From the IMG/VR virus record IMGVR_UViG_3300046314_000453, positions 1 through 45,606 of that record: DNA of 45,606 nucleotides. One strand, 5' to 3'. The notes below the pieces were generated by a model. The model worked only from the letters and a program-made list of their open reading frames with translations, was not told where the DNA came from and searched no databases. The first letter of the stretch is position 1. Each line of letters starts with the position of its first letter. The DNA comes from a virus. Shown piece by piece: positions 38,695-45,606 of this stretch. Both the position numbers and the translations under genes were made by a program.

Positions 38695-39327
38695 TTAGCG
38701 TTGAGCACGCAAGCACCGAACTTTAAGTTCGAAGATGCTAGGGTCATAAGAGATGACGATTGGAGCATCGGGCTCCTTGGCTTTTTCCCACTCTGAGCGG
38801 GCAAGCTTGTGCGATTCTTCGGCGGAACGAAGTCCGACTGATGTTTCTGAATAAGCCGGGAATAAAACCGGACCACATTCATGCAGAACTATCTCAGTGA
38901 TGACCCTTCGGTCCATCTCGCTTGCATCTTTTGCAAACGACCACTCTTGTTTTCGAATCTCGAACATGAATGACTGGCCTTGAACGTCGCCACGCCGAAT
39001 GTACTCGACAACATCGCGACCGACTTGAGTATCTGGAGGCTCAACCTCCATCCAAAGACCTTTTTCGTCTTCAGTCACTCGTAGAGTCCCGCCAGAGGTA
39101 GACCCGAGAACATAGTTAGGATCGTGATTGAACAGAGAAACAACACGCTGATTGGAATCAAGAGAACTTTTGAAAGCACCGCGAGCAATGGATTCCATGA
39201 ACCATCCCCCGATGTTGGCTTCGACATCAAATAGAGCAGCGTATCCCTGAATGACGGGGGCTTTGTCTTCTCTGGCTTCGAGCTTAACGCTCTCGGTTAT
39301 AGTTCTTCGCTCAACTTGCTGTTTCAT
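38695..39327 (-). CDS. HK97-type prohead protease
   Basis: A 210-residue protein of the S78/U35 herpesvirus-fold protease group: IQGYAALFDVEANIGGWFMESIARGAF, His in SLFNHDPNYVLG, Ser in VQGQSFMFEI, and then the strand following. It cuts the capsid delta domain and itself during maturation. The C-terminal 30 residues are basic and probably unstructured. It lies between portal and capsid genes. Confidence 0.93.
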   Translation of the reverse strand: MKQQVERRTITESVKLEAREDKAPVIQGYAALFDVEANIGGWFMESIARGAFKSSLDSNQRVVSLFNHDPNYVLGSTSGGTLRVTEDEKGLWMEVEPPDTQVGRDVVEYIRRGDVQGQSFMFEIRKQEWSFAKDASEMDRRVITEIVLHECGPVLFPAYSETSVGLRSAEESHKLARSEWEKAKEPDAPIVISYDPSIFELKVRCLRAQR

Positions 39328-39334
39328 GCTCTCC

Positions 39335-40948
39335 CTAACTATAGCTCAAGACCCTCTCGGTCCAACACCCGCCAATTTTGCCCTCATCCCTCTCGTACCC
39401 AAGGGCCGGATCTTTCATCCACTTCTCAACGCCCGCTCGAATCTCAGAAACGTACTGCTCGATGGGCTCTTTAATATCCCCGCCCACACCAGCGAGCTGG
39501 GTGTATCCGCTAAATATTTCAGAGAGGCATCCTTCCGCAAAACTTCGATGCTCATTGATGAACTCTTCGAACCAAGACCTGAATTCTTCACTGGTTTTTT
39601 TCTTCGCTGCACTCTTTATAGCTCCCGCCTCTTTGCGAATCACACGGGTCCAAGCTTCTTTGAGCGGGCCACGGAACGCTGCCCTAACTTTGTCATCTTC
39701 CTCGGTATCGTCCTCAACTTCGGGCTCTACTTTCACGGGCTCCTGTCCCTCTTGCCCCGCCGGCACCATGTTGAGCGGCGAAAGGTAGACATCACCCTCC
39801 GGCCCGATAGGATTCATGTTCTCTTTGGCTCTAATATCGTTAGCAGAGAGCCATCCCCACTGCCTGCCGGCTGTATAAGCCTGAGATCGGGCTGTCATAT
39901 CGCCTCTTAGTAGGCCATCGAGTAGGAATTCTGCGAAGAATTCACGGTCATCACCATCAAAAAAGTCCCTTGTTATGGCGTCTTCCCACATTCTGAACCA
40001 AGGAAGGAGGCAATAAGTGACGAATTCTTGGCCCTGCTGCTCGATATTTGAGAACGAAGACTTGGTTAAATCAGCCAACATATGGGGCGGAACGCGGTAA
40101 ATTCGGGCTATTTCCTCAATTTGGAAGCGTCTTTGCTCTAAAAACTGGGCATCTGCCTGCGGAATACCCATCGGCTTCCACTTCAATCCGGCTTCCAGTA
40201 CCGCTACTTTCTTCCCGCGATTCACTCCGCCGTGGAGCTCCTGCCAGGAGTTGCGTAAATTCGCCCTTGCCTCTTGCGACATCTCGCCCGACTCGTACTC
40301 CAGCACGCCAGCAGGAAAAGCCCCGCCTTCGAAGAAGTTAGTACCGAAACTCTCTAAGCTGAGCCCCATTTGTATCGCTTGCTTCGCTGCCGAGATAGGA
40401 CTCAAGCCTTCGAGCCCCGAATCACGATAACCTCTGAGGTGGAACACGTCTTCAGGCGCTAAAACAGCCTCGCCCCCGCCTTTTATTCGAACCTTATAGA
40501 CCAAGCCCGCTTCTGTAAGGTCAGGCTTCACTCTTGATGGGTGCAGCGGATGCAACTCGAGCACCTCGCCCGCCTTGTTTCTTAAAATCTGAGCGTACGC
40601 ATTGCCCCAAAGTAGCACGTGAGCCATGAGCATCTGACGAAACTCAACGCCCGACGTCTTCATGTTGTTGGGCTTGGTTCTCAAAACCTTAAAGAGAGGT
40701 AGGTTCGATGCTTTTTTCTTCTCTCTCTCGCCCACTCTTTGGTAAATGTTGAGCGGTACCGACGCCACGGTCTCTGAAATAATCTTTACGCAAGCAAAAA
40801 TCGCGCTGAAAGCTAGTGCGGATTCAGGAGTAACAGGCACTTGGTCGCCAAGATAGACGTATGACCCGCCTGAGAATGCGCTATCGTTAGTTACGGCAAC
40901 GCTTCGTTTGGTTGCTGTGAATGGAAGAGTTATCCCGAAGAGCTTCAT
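39335..40948 (-). CDS. Portal protein, HK97 family
   Basis: A 537-residue portal: FSAIFACVKIISETVASVPLNIY, GNAYAQILRNKAGEVLELHPLHPSRV, VFHLRGYRDSGLEGLSPI, FRFQIEEIARIYRVPPHMLAD-like (RRFQIEEIARIYRVPP), NIEQQGQEFVTYCL. After about residue 400 comes an acidic segment (VEPEVEDDTEEDDK) and a helical C-terminal extension of about 110 residues that is longer than in HK97 gp3. It forms the dodecameric DNA gate. It starts at ATG 40948. Confidence 0.94.
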   Translation of the reverse strand: MKLFGITLPFTATKRSVAVTNDSAFSGGSYVYLGDQVPVTPESALAFSAIFACVKIISETVASVPLNIYQRVGEREKKKASNLPLFKVLRTKPNNMKTSGVEFRQMLMAHVLLWGNAYAQILRNKAGEVLELHPLHPSRVKPDLTEAGLVYKVRIKGGGEAVLAPEDVFHLRGYRDSGLEGLSPISAAKQAIQMGLSLESFGTNFFEGGAFPAGVLEYESGEMSQEARANLRNSWQELHGGVNRGKKVAVLEAGLKWKPMGIPQADAQFLEQRRFQIEEIARIYRVPPHMLADLTKSSFSNIEQQGQEFVTYCLLPWFRMWEDAITRDFFDGDDREFFAEFLLDGLLRGDMTARSQAYTAGRQWGWLSANDIRAKENMNPIGPEGDVYLSPLNMVPAGQEGQEPVKVEPEVEDDTEEDDKVRAAFRGPLKEAWTRVIRKEAGAIKSAAKKKTSEEFRSWFEEFINEHRSFAEGCLSEIFSGYTQLAGVGGDIKEPIEQYVSEIRAGVEKWMKDPALGYERDEGKIGGCWTERVLSYS

Positions 40949-41011
40949 CCAGGGTTTTCGAAAATTAGGCTGTCAATCGTAAGCTTGCCACAAAAGATGG
41001 TGGCTCGATAC

Positions 41012-42685
41012 CTATAACACCGTGAGACCACGGGACTCGTAGGGGTTGACCACGTTTAGCCGAAGAGTTGCTCTACCAATTCCCATAATCATCGCCACCA
41101 CTCCATCAATTCGTTCTGCGCTCTTCTCTTTATCGGCCTTGACGTTTCCTGCCGGGTCCGATTTGACAGAAACGTTGTCGAACATCCACTTCAACACGGG
41201 GTTGCCATCATGCCTGAGCTTGGCACTCATAACTAAAGCCTCTGTTGCCTTCATGGGGGCTGAGAAACTTGCAAAACCTTGCCGCACTTCCATCACCTTG
41301 AGTCCGTCCTCCTCTTGTAGTTGCTGCAAGAGCTGAGTCGCATTCCACGGGTCGGCTGCAATCTCTCTAATCTTGTAAACTTTTGAGAGTTGATTGATCT
41401 TTTCTCGTAGAAACCGATAGTCAATCACGTTGCCAGGTGTTGCCTCGATGAAGTTCTGAGATATCCAAAGAGGATAAGGCACCCGGTCCCTACGAGCCCT
41501 TAGTTCTGCGTTCTCTTTAGGGACCCAGAAGAACGGAAGCACTCTATAACAATCATTCTCCCACGGGAAAACGAGCACAAACGCTGATAAGTCGGTAGTT
41601 GTAGAGAGATCTAGGCCCGCATAGCACTCTTTTCCGTACAGTTCCGAGGGGTCGAAGTCCTCTTTGCAAGCGTCCCACCGCTCAACTGGTATCCATTTTG
41701 AGCGGCTATTACACCAAATATTGAGGCGTTTTGTCTTAAAATTGTTCTGTGCAGCGGGTATTTCCTTCGCTTTATTAGCAAGATCTCGCAGTTCTTCTAT
41801 GTTTACTGACACCCCGAGGTTCGGATTGCTCTTAATCCATAAGGATTCATCGAGCCAGTTATCACCTTCGTCTTGTGTGTAGATCAGCGGGAAGTATGCA
41901 TCATCATCCCTGATACCTTTTAGTACCTGCTCGCCGTGGTGTCTGAACTCTAGGGCGATAGAGTCACTAGTGTTGATACCGGCAGTGGTAATCATCCACA
42001 TCATGGGCTGCTCGCGGGCTCCCATACCTGTCTCGATAACGTCAACCACACCACGATTGCGATGGGCATGAACTTCATCGATCAAGCCGGCTGAAGGCGA
42101 GAGACCATCGAGTGTGTTGAAGTCTGCCGATAGGGGTTCAAACTTTGAGAAGCTATCAGGCACGGATAGGTTGTTGCGAAACGCCTGCACCATACGCGAG
42201 AGAAAGGGGGAGGTCTTAACCATCCTCTCTGCTGCGGTATGAATTATCTTCGCTTGGTCTCTAGTTGTTGCAGCGCTGTAGACCTGAGCACCGGCCTCGC
42301 CATCAGCGATTAGAAAGTAAAGCCCGAGGCCAGCAGTCCAACTTGATTTTCCATTTTTTCGGGCCACCTCAATGTAGGCTCTTCTGAATCGCCTGACATG
42401 AGTATCTTTTCGCTTCCACCCGAACGGAACCCAGAGTGCAAACTGTTGCCAGTCCTCAAGCTCTATCTTTTGCCCAGCCCACTTACCCTCGATGTGGTTG
42501 CAGAACTGAAAGAAGTCGATAACCCTTTGAGCTGCATCAGAGTCGAAGTAATACGAGAAGTCTTCGTTCGCAAGATCGCGAACATGCCGCTCAACCGCTA
42601 GGCGAACAAACTCACAGACGAGAATCCGACCGCCAATGACATCATCAATGTATCGCTCTGCCGGATGGCGTTTATTTTTTGCCAC
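41012..42685 (-). CDS. terL: Terminase large subunit
   Basis: A 557-residue packaging motor. ATPase: Walker A ARKNGKSS (residues 108-115), Walker B LIDE (201-204) in SAGLIDEVHAHRNR, and the coupling motif ITTAGI. Nuclease: GLDLSTTTDLSAF with the first catalytic Asp, and RIDGVVAMIMGIG near the end. The pattern is that of HK97-like terminases, which cut at cos sites or by headful. It overlaps the small subunit by 14 bases. Confidence 0.95.
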   Translation of the reverse strand: MAKNKRHPAERYIDDVIGGRILVCEFVRLAVERHVRDLANEDFSYYFDSDAAQRVIDFFQFCNHIEGKWAGQKIELEDWQQFALWVPFGWKRKDTHVRRFRRAYIEVARKNGKSSWTAGLGLYFLIADGEAGAQVYSAATTRDQAKIIHTAAERMVKTSPFLSRMVQAFRNNLSVPDSFSKFEPLSADFNTLDGLSPSAGLIDEVHAHRNRGVVDVIETGMGAREQPMMWMITTAGINTSDSIALEFRHHGEQVLKGIRDDDAYFPLIYTQDEGDNWLDESLWIKSNPNLGVSVNIEELRDLANKAKEIPAAQNNFKTKRLNIWCNSRSKWIPVERWDACKEDFDPSELYGKECYAGLDLSTTTDLSAFVLVFPWENDCYRVLPFFWVPKENAELRARRDRVPYPLWISQNFIEATPGNVIDYRFLREKINQLSKVYKIREIAADPWNATQLLQQLQEEDGLKVMEVRQGFASFSAPMKATEALVMSAKLRHDGNPVLKWMFDNVSVKSDPAGNVKADKEKSAERIDGVVAMIMGIGRATLRLNVVNPYESRGLTVL

Positions 42686-43139
42686 TCATGTATTTAGAGA
42701 ATGCGTCTTCCTCGCCCTCGGATGCCTTGGCTATTAGTCGCGCCCGACTGCAAGGTGTCATACCGTATTCTGTGATGAATTGCCGAACGAAAGCGAGGAA
42801 CTGAGCGGAGTGGATGGCGTATGGATTCCTTTCCGCACCGCCCCCCTTGCTCTTAATGACTCGCCCATACTTGTTCATTTCTTTATGGGCAATCTTGACC
42901 TCGGCTAGTGCTTGAGAGAGTGCAACGATACCGAGCTTGTCGGCCTCTGTTGCTACTTTCATGCCCGTCAGGAGTTTGACTACCTCGCGATAAAATCCCT
43001 TAGCGTCTTCGTGTAGCCAGTCTGGTGGCTCATCAAAATCAGAAAGCAATGGGCTCTCTGGCGTGTCTGGCATAGGACGCTTGCCAGGATTCCCCGATAG
43101 CAGTTTGAGCGGTGGTGGTGTTGGCTTACGACCCTTCAT
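42672..43139 (-). CDS. terS: Terminase small subunit (P27 family)
   Basis: A 155-residue protein: MKGRKPTPPPLKLLSGNPGKRP at the N-terminus, PDWLHEDAKGFYREVVKLL, DKLGIVALSQALAEVKIAHKEM, NPYAIHSAQFLAFVRQFITEYGMTP SRARL. These are the marks of the P27 family that recognises packaging sites. It overlaps the upstream gene by four bases (ATGA). Confidence 0.92.
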   Translation of the reverse strand: MKGRKPTPPPLKLLSGNPGKRPMPDTPESPLLSDFDEPPDWLHEDAKGFYREVVKLLTGMKVATEADKLGIVALSQALAEVKIAHKEMNKYGRVIKSKGGGAERNPYAIHSAQFLAFVRQFITEYGMTPCSRARLIAKASEGEEDAFSKYMSGKK

Positions 43140-43570
43140 GCTTCTCCAAAATATTCACAAGCAAATTGAAAGTTACGGCAGGTTAGAAACGATCTATCCC
43201 TTTCAGGGAACATTGACACCGCCGACAGGTCAGAGAATGGAAGCTCCTCGGCTCCCTCAATTATTAGCGTATCCCCCGTGCATGCCCTCTTCGAGCACGT
43301 TGCCCCCTCTTTTACCCTAACTGGGAAGTGTAGGTTCTTTGCCCATACATACGGTGAAGCCACGCCGCAGAAATACACGATAGCGTTTTCAGGGTACTCC
43401 ATCGGAATATCTGCGTTGACCTTCATCTGCAATCCAACCTGCTTGAGGTACTTACCTTCAAGGCACCGCGCACAATGCTGCGAGCTATCAAAACCCTCAA
43501 CTGTCTTTGCCCAAAAGTATTTCCATCCACGCAAAGAGGAATTCTCTGATTCGATTCTTATAGTAGGCAT
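43136..43570 (-). CDS. Cys-rich protein of unknown function
   Basis: A 144-residue protein with nine Cys, including CARC near residue 33, CSKRAC near residue 92 and two more near the end (TCRNFQFAC). The middle is beta-like (NAIVYFCGVASPYVWAKNLHFPV). It may hold one or two structural zinc ions. Its ATG lies inside the last codons of the methyltransferase fusion gene, so they are coupled. It may be a partner in modification or protection of the DNA end; no family known to me. Confidence 0.7.
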   Translation of the reverse strand: MPTIRIESENSSLRGWKYFWAKTVEGFDSSQHCARCLEGKYLKQVGLQMKVNADIPMEYPENAIVYFCGVASPYVWAKNLHFPVRVKEGATCSKRACTGDTLIIEGAEELPFSDLSAVSMFPERDRSFLTCRNFQFACEYFGEA

Positions 43571-44961
43571 AACAAAGCTTCCTTGATATCTTGGTCCCTT
43601 CCTAGCGTTCGACCCGACTTACTAACCTTCATGTTAAACTCTCGCTCAAGTGATGCGCCCAAAACTTCTGCATCAATGGATCTCACCGTATTCTTAACGT
43701 GGCACTGCCACCCCGTACTGTGCTCCGCTCCTAACTTGACCACGCTTAGCTTTCGCCTGTCGCAGATTCGCTCAACGTCTTGCTTGGAATGGAACTTCTG
43801 ATAGAACCAACTGCCTTTCCTATACAGTGCTGTTAGTCCGTTGTTGTCCAAGAATTCAATGTCTCTTTTTGCGCTGACTCTCTTGGTCGTCTTTGCTATT
43901 GACTCAACTCTTTCTTTCGATCTTCCGGAGAAGAAAATATCGCCCCCCGGCTTACAAAACCCTTGAAGGCAATTAAGCACATCATCCTCTGCCTGTTGAC
44001 TATCAACTGAATTTAACACGTAGTCACAGATTACCGCATCGTATCTTCCATGGGCCTTAATAGTTTTGATGACTTGATCGACCATTCGATTAACCTCGCC
44101 TACATCAATTGACTGAGTGCCGGCTGCTCTTCTAAAGAACTCCAGTTCTTGAACGTAGTACCCCTGTGACTTTAATCGCTTTGCGTAATCACCTTGCCCG
44201 CACCCGAAGTCCAAAAGCCTGCCGCCCGGGTTAGCCTTGAGCCATGGGATTGCATATACATCATAGGTTGGAGACTTGTTTTGCTTTCCTGATGGACCGT
44301 CGCGAAGCCTTAGCATCTGAGCGAACGTTTGGATGTATGTATCCCTTGGTAATTTGTCGTAATTGAATACCCCGTACTGAGCCGACAAGCACTCCCTAGC
44401 CTGACGCTCCACGCTTTTCTTAACAACGTAGACCAATAAAGGCTTGTTCATTGTCTTGCAGGCTAAGGCGTACTGAGCTGCGTGAAAGATTCGGCCATCC
44501 TCCCCACACACTGCCGCACCCCAGAGCCCATACTTAGTGACCAGATACATTATTTGCTGCCGGATTGGAGCCCCGCTTGAGCGAAGATTCCCCTTGATGG
44601 CCTCTGGCTGAATGACCACGTACCCTGACGCATCGAGCGGTAACGTTACTGAGGCTGCTTCATCACCGAGGTCTAGGTCTGTGCCGTTGTGAAGCTGATT
44701 GAACCTGACCTCATCATAGAGACTAGCGTCAGAGGACAAGAGGAACACGGGGGCTGTTGATGCACCTAGGGAGCGGAGGGCTCTTGCTCTTTGATGCCCG
44801 GCTACTATCGTTTTGTTTCTAGCTATGATCGGCTTGACGCACCCGATGGTTTGAAGCGATGCCTTTAGTCGCTCAATGGCAGAGTCATCGATGAATCGAG
44901 GGTTGTATTCAGCACCCGCGAGCTTGCTTATGTCGTAGTCGAGATGAAGGCCCTTGATCAT
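43558..44961 (-). CDS. ParB-domain and SAM methyltransferase fusion
   Basis: A 467-residue protein. Residues 1-95 form a ParB/Srx-like domain (IDDSAIERLKASLQTIGCVKPII, IVAGHQRARALRSLG). A linker of about 100 residues with VVIQPEAIKG follows, and from about residue 215 a class I methyltransferase: LLDFGCGQGDYAKRL (SAM site), YDAVICDYVLNSVDSQ, CKPGGDIFFSG. There is no DPPY/NPPY motif, so the target is not clearly an amino group in DNA; a nucleotide, tRNA or protein target is possible. Such fusions occur near terminase genes of other phages. Stop and start overlaps with both neighbours indicate an operon. Confidence 0.85.
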   Translation of the reverse strand: MIKGLHLDYDISKLAGAEYNPRFIDDSAIERLKASLQTIGCVKPIIARNKTIVAGHQRARALRSLGASTAPVFLLSSDASLYDEVRFNQLHNGTDLDLGDEAASVTLPLDASGYVVIQPEAIKGNLRSSGAPIRQQIMYLVTKYGLWGAAVCGEDGRIFHAAQYALACKTMNKPLLVYVVKKSVERQARECLSAQYGVFNYDKLPRDTYIQTFAQMLRLRDGPSGKQNKSPTYDVYAIPWLKANPGGRLLDFGCGQGDYAKRLKSQGYYVQELEFFRRAAGTQSIDVGEVNRMVDQVIKTIKAHGRYDAVICDYVLNSVDSQQAEDDVLNCLQGFCKPGGDIFFSGRSKERVESIAKTTKRVSAKRDIEFLDNNGLTALYRKGSWFYQKFHSKQDVERICDRRKLSVVKLGAEHSTGWQCHVKNTVRSIDAEVLGASLEREFNMKVSKSGRTLGRDQDIKEALLCLL

Positions 44962-45575
44962 TCTGCATCTATCTTGCGAAGAAGGTAACCACCAAAGCCA
45001 AAGAAGCTCCCCGTCTCTTGAACGTACCCGTCAATACATTCCTGTAGTCCGTTCATTTCATCAACTTCAAGGGGGACTCTGTTTTTCCCAATTACTAAGT
45101 AACTAATATCGCATCCGCCGCTCTCCTCTGATGTCGGCGCTATTGGTTCGAGATCGTCCGGGGCTCTCATGATGGTCGCTAACTCACCTTCATTAAAGGC
45201 GAGCAATCCTAGATCCATCCCAGTTTCTTGCAGCTCTTCGATTTCAATTTTCAATAGGTCTAGATCCCAACCAGAATTGAGCGGTATCTTGTTGTCAGCA
45301 ATAGCTAGGGCTTTAGCCTGAGCATCGGTTAGGTAGTCAAGCACGAGGCACGGCACTTTAGTCATCCCAAGCATTTGCGCTGCTAGTACTCGACCATGGC
45401 CGGCAATGATGGTCTTGTCTTCTTTGACTAGCACCGGATTAGTGAAACCGAACTCCCGAATACTTGCAGCGATCTGAGATACTTGCGATTCAGTATGCGT
45501 TCTGGTGTTTCTTGCGTAGGGAATCAAACTGTCCGTGCTTATCTGCTCAATCTGTGTCGTTCTATCCTTGCCCAT
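44958..45575 (-). CDS. ParB-like nuclease domain protein
   Basis: About 205 residues from ATG 45575 (TTG 45584 is the alternative; GAGG lies close to both). Residues 10-110 form a ParB/Srx domain: LIPYARNTRTHTESQVSQIAASIREFGFTNPVLV, IIAGHGRVLAAQMLGMTKVPCLV, ALAIADNKIPLNSGWD. In phages this domain is usually fused to an adenine methylase; here the methylase is missing and an unrelated 60-residue end is present. It could guide the neighbouring fusion protein to its site. Its end overlaps the next gene (ATGA). Confidence 0.85.
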   Translation of the reverse strand: MGKDRTTQIEQISTDSLIPYARNTRTHTESQVSQIAASIREFGFTNPVLVKEDKTIIAGHGRVLAAQMLGMTKVPCLVLDYLTDAQAKALAIADNKIPLNSGWDLDLLKIEIEELQETGMDLGLLAFNEGELATIMRAPDDLEPIAPTSEESGGCDISYLVIGKNRVPLEVDEMNGLQECIDGYVQETGSFFGFGGYLLRKIDAE

Positions 45576-45606
45576 ATTCCTCAAAAGTTCAAAACACCCA
45601 ATTATG

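Noticed and set aside
40948-41011. Promoter with TTGACA on the - strand before the portal gene
   Set aside because: The -35 match near 40971-40976 is perfect, but no acceptable -10 box lies 16-18 bases downstream, so I do not list it.
1-45606. CRISPR arrays, insertion sequences, rRNA
   Set aside because: No spaced identical repeats, transposase or terminal inverted repeats were seen. A GGTGAGTAGCGTAAG string in the ncRNA recalls 16S rRNA but its surroundings do not match.
1-45606. Circular contig
   Set aside because: Joining the two ends gives no clean gene across the junction (an ATG at 45604 is out of frame with the first gene), and no terminal repeat is visible, so circularity can be neither shown nor excluded.

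Overview
The window reads as a nearly complete genome of a temperate tailed phage with a long non-contractile (siphovirus) tail and an HK97-type head. It was probably recovered from a metagenome and cut at an arbitrary point, because the first gene is open to the left edge. Genes at 1-5150 run on the + strand. Everything from 5210 to 45584 runs on the - strand, tightly packed with many ATGA stop/start overlaps. The host is not stated by the sequence. The tyrosine integrase (GLR-PSE and LRRS motifs, Gln where the first catalytic His is usual) and the HTH protein in the same gene block resemble forms I know from Planctomycetota. Lipoproteins and a soluble lytic transglycosylase indicate a diderm host. 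I treat Planctomycetota as a moderate-to-weak inference.

Layout. 1-5150: small early genes (a zinc ribbon, DUF6378-like, DUF551-like, RadC/JAMM, LPD29-like, a tandem pair of 98-aa paralogues), with two copies of one TTGACA promoter module and a UUCG terminator. 5210-6338: metallophosphoesterase and HEXXH peptidase. 6430-6680: attP, made of the 3' part of a tRNA-Asn(GTT) gene flanked by 23-bp direct repeats, beside the integrase. 6675-11994: integrase, an HTH protein between two paralogues, a TrwB/TraD-like coupling ATPase without membrane anchor, two small membrane proteins, and a MobF/TrwC-like relaxase. 12022-12870: about 850 nt without a credible gene, dense in helices that fit a - strand transcript and ending in an intrinsic terminator; this is probably a giant phage ncRNA of the GOLLD/ROOL kind. 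12873-15335: lytic transglycosylase, small membrane proteins and lipoproteins. 15316-17255: lysis block with a GH24 lysozyme. 17316-29753: tail fibres, adhesins and tail tip, including a GIY-YIG homing endonuclease lodged between the start codon and codon 2 of an adhesin gene. 29750-37103: tape measure, a -1 frameshifted tail chaperone pair, duplicated tail tube proteins, head-tail joining proteins. 37156-43139: capsid, protease, portal, terminases. 43136-45575: a Cys-rich unknown, a ParB-methyltransferase fusion and a second ParB-domain protein.

How it fits together. The structural genes describe an ordinary HK97-type siphovirus. The unusual part is 6.4-14.7 kb, where an integration module, a conjugation-type relaxase and coupling ATPase, a transglycosylase/lipoprotein set and a giant structured RNA lie in one orientation. 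I see no DNA polymerase, primase, helicase or CI-type repressor, so the relaxase may also start rolling-circle replication. The strongest candidates for something new are this phage-borne relaxase/coupling module with its RNA leader, and the RNA itself.
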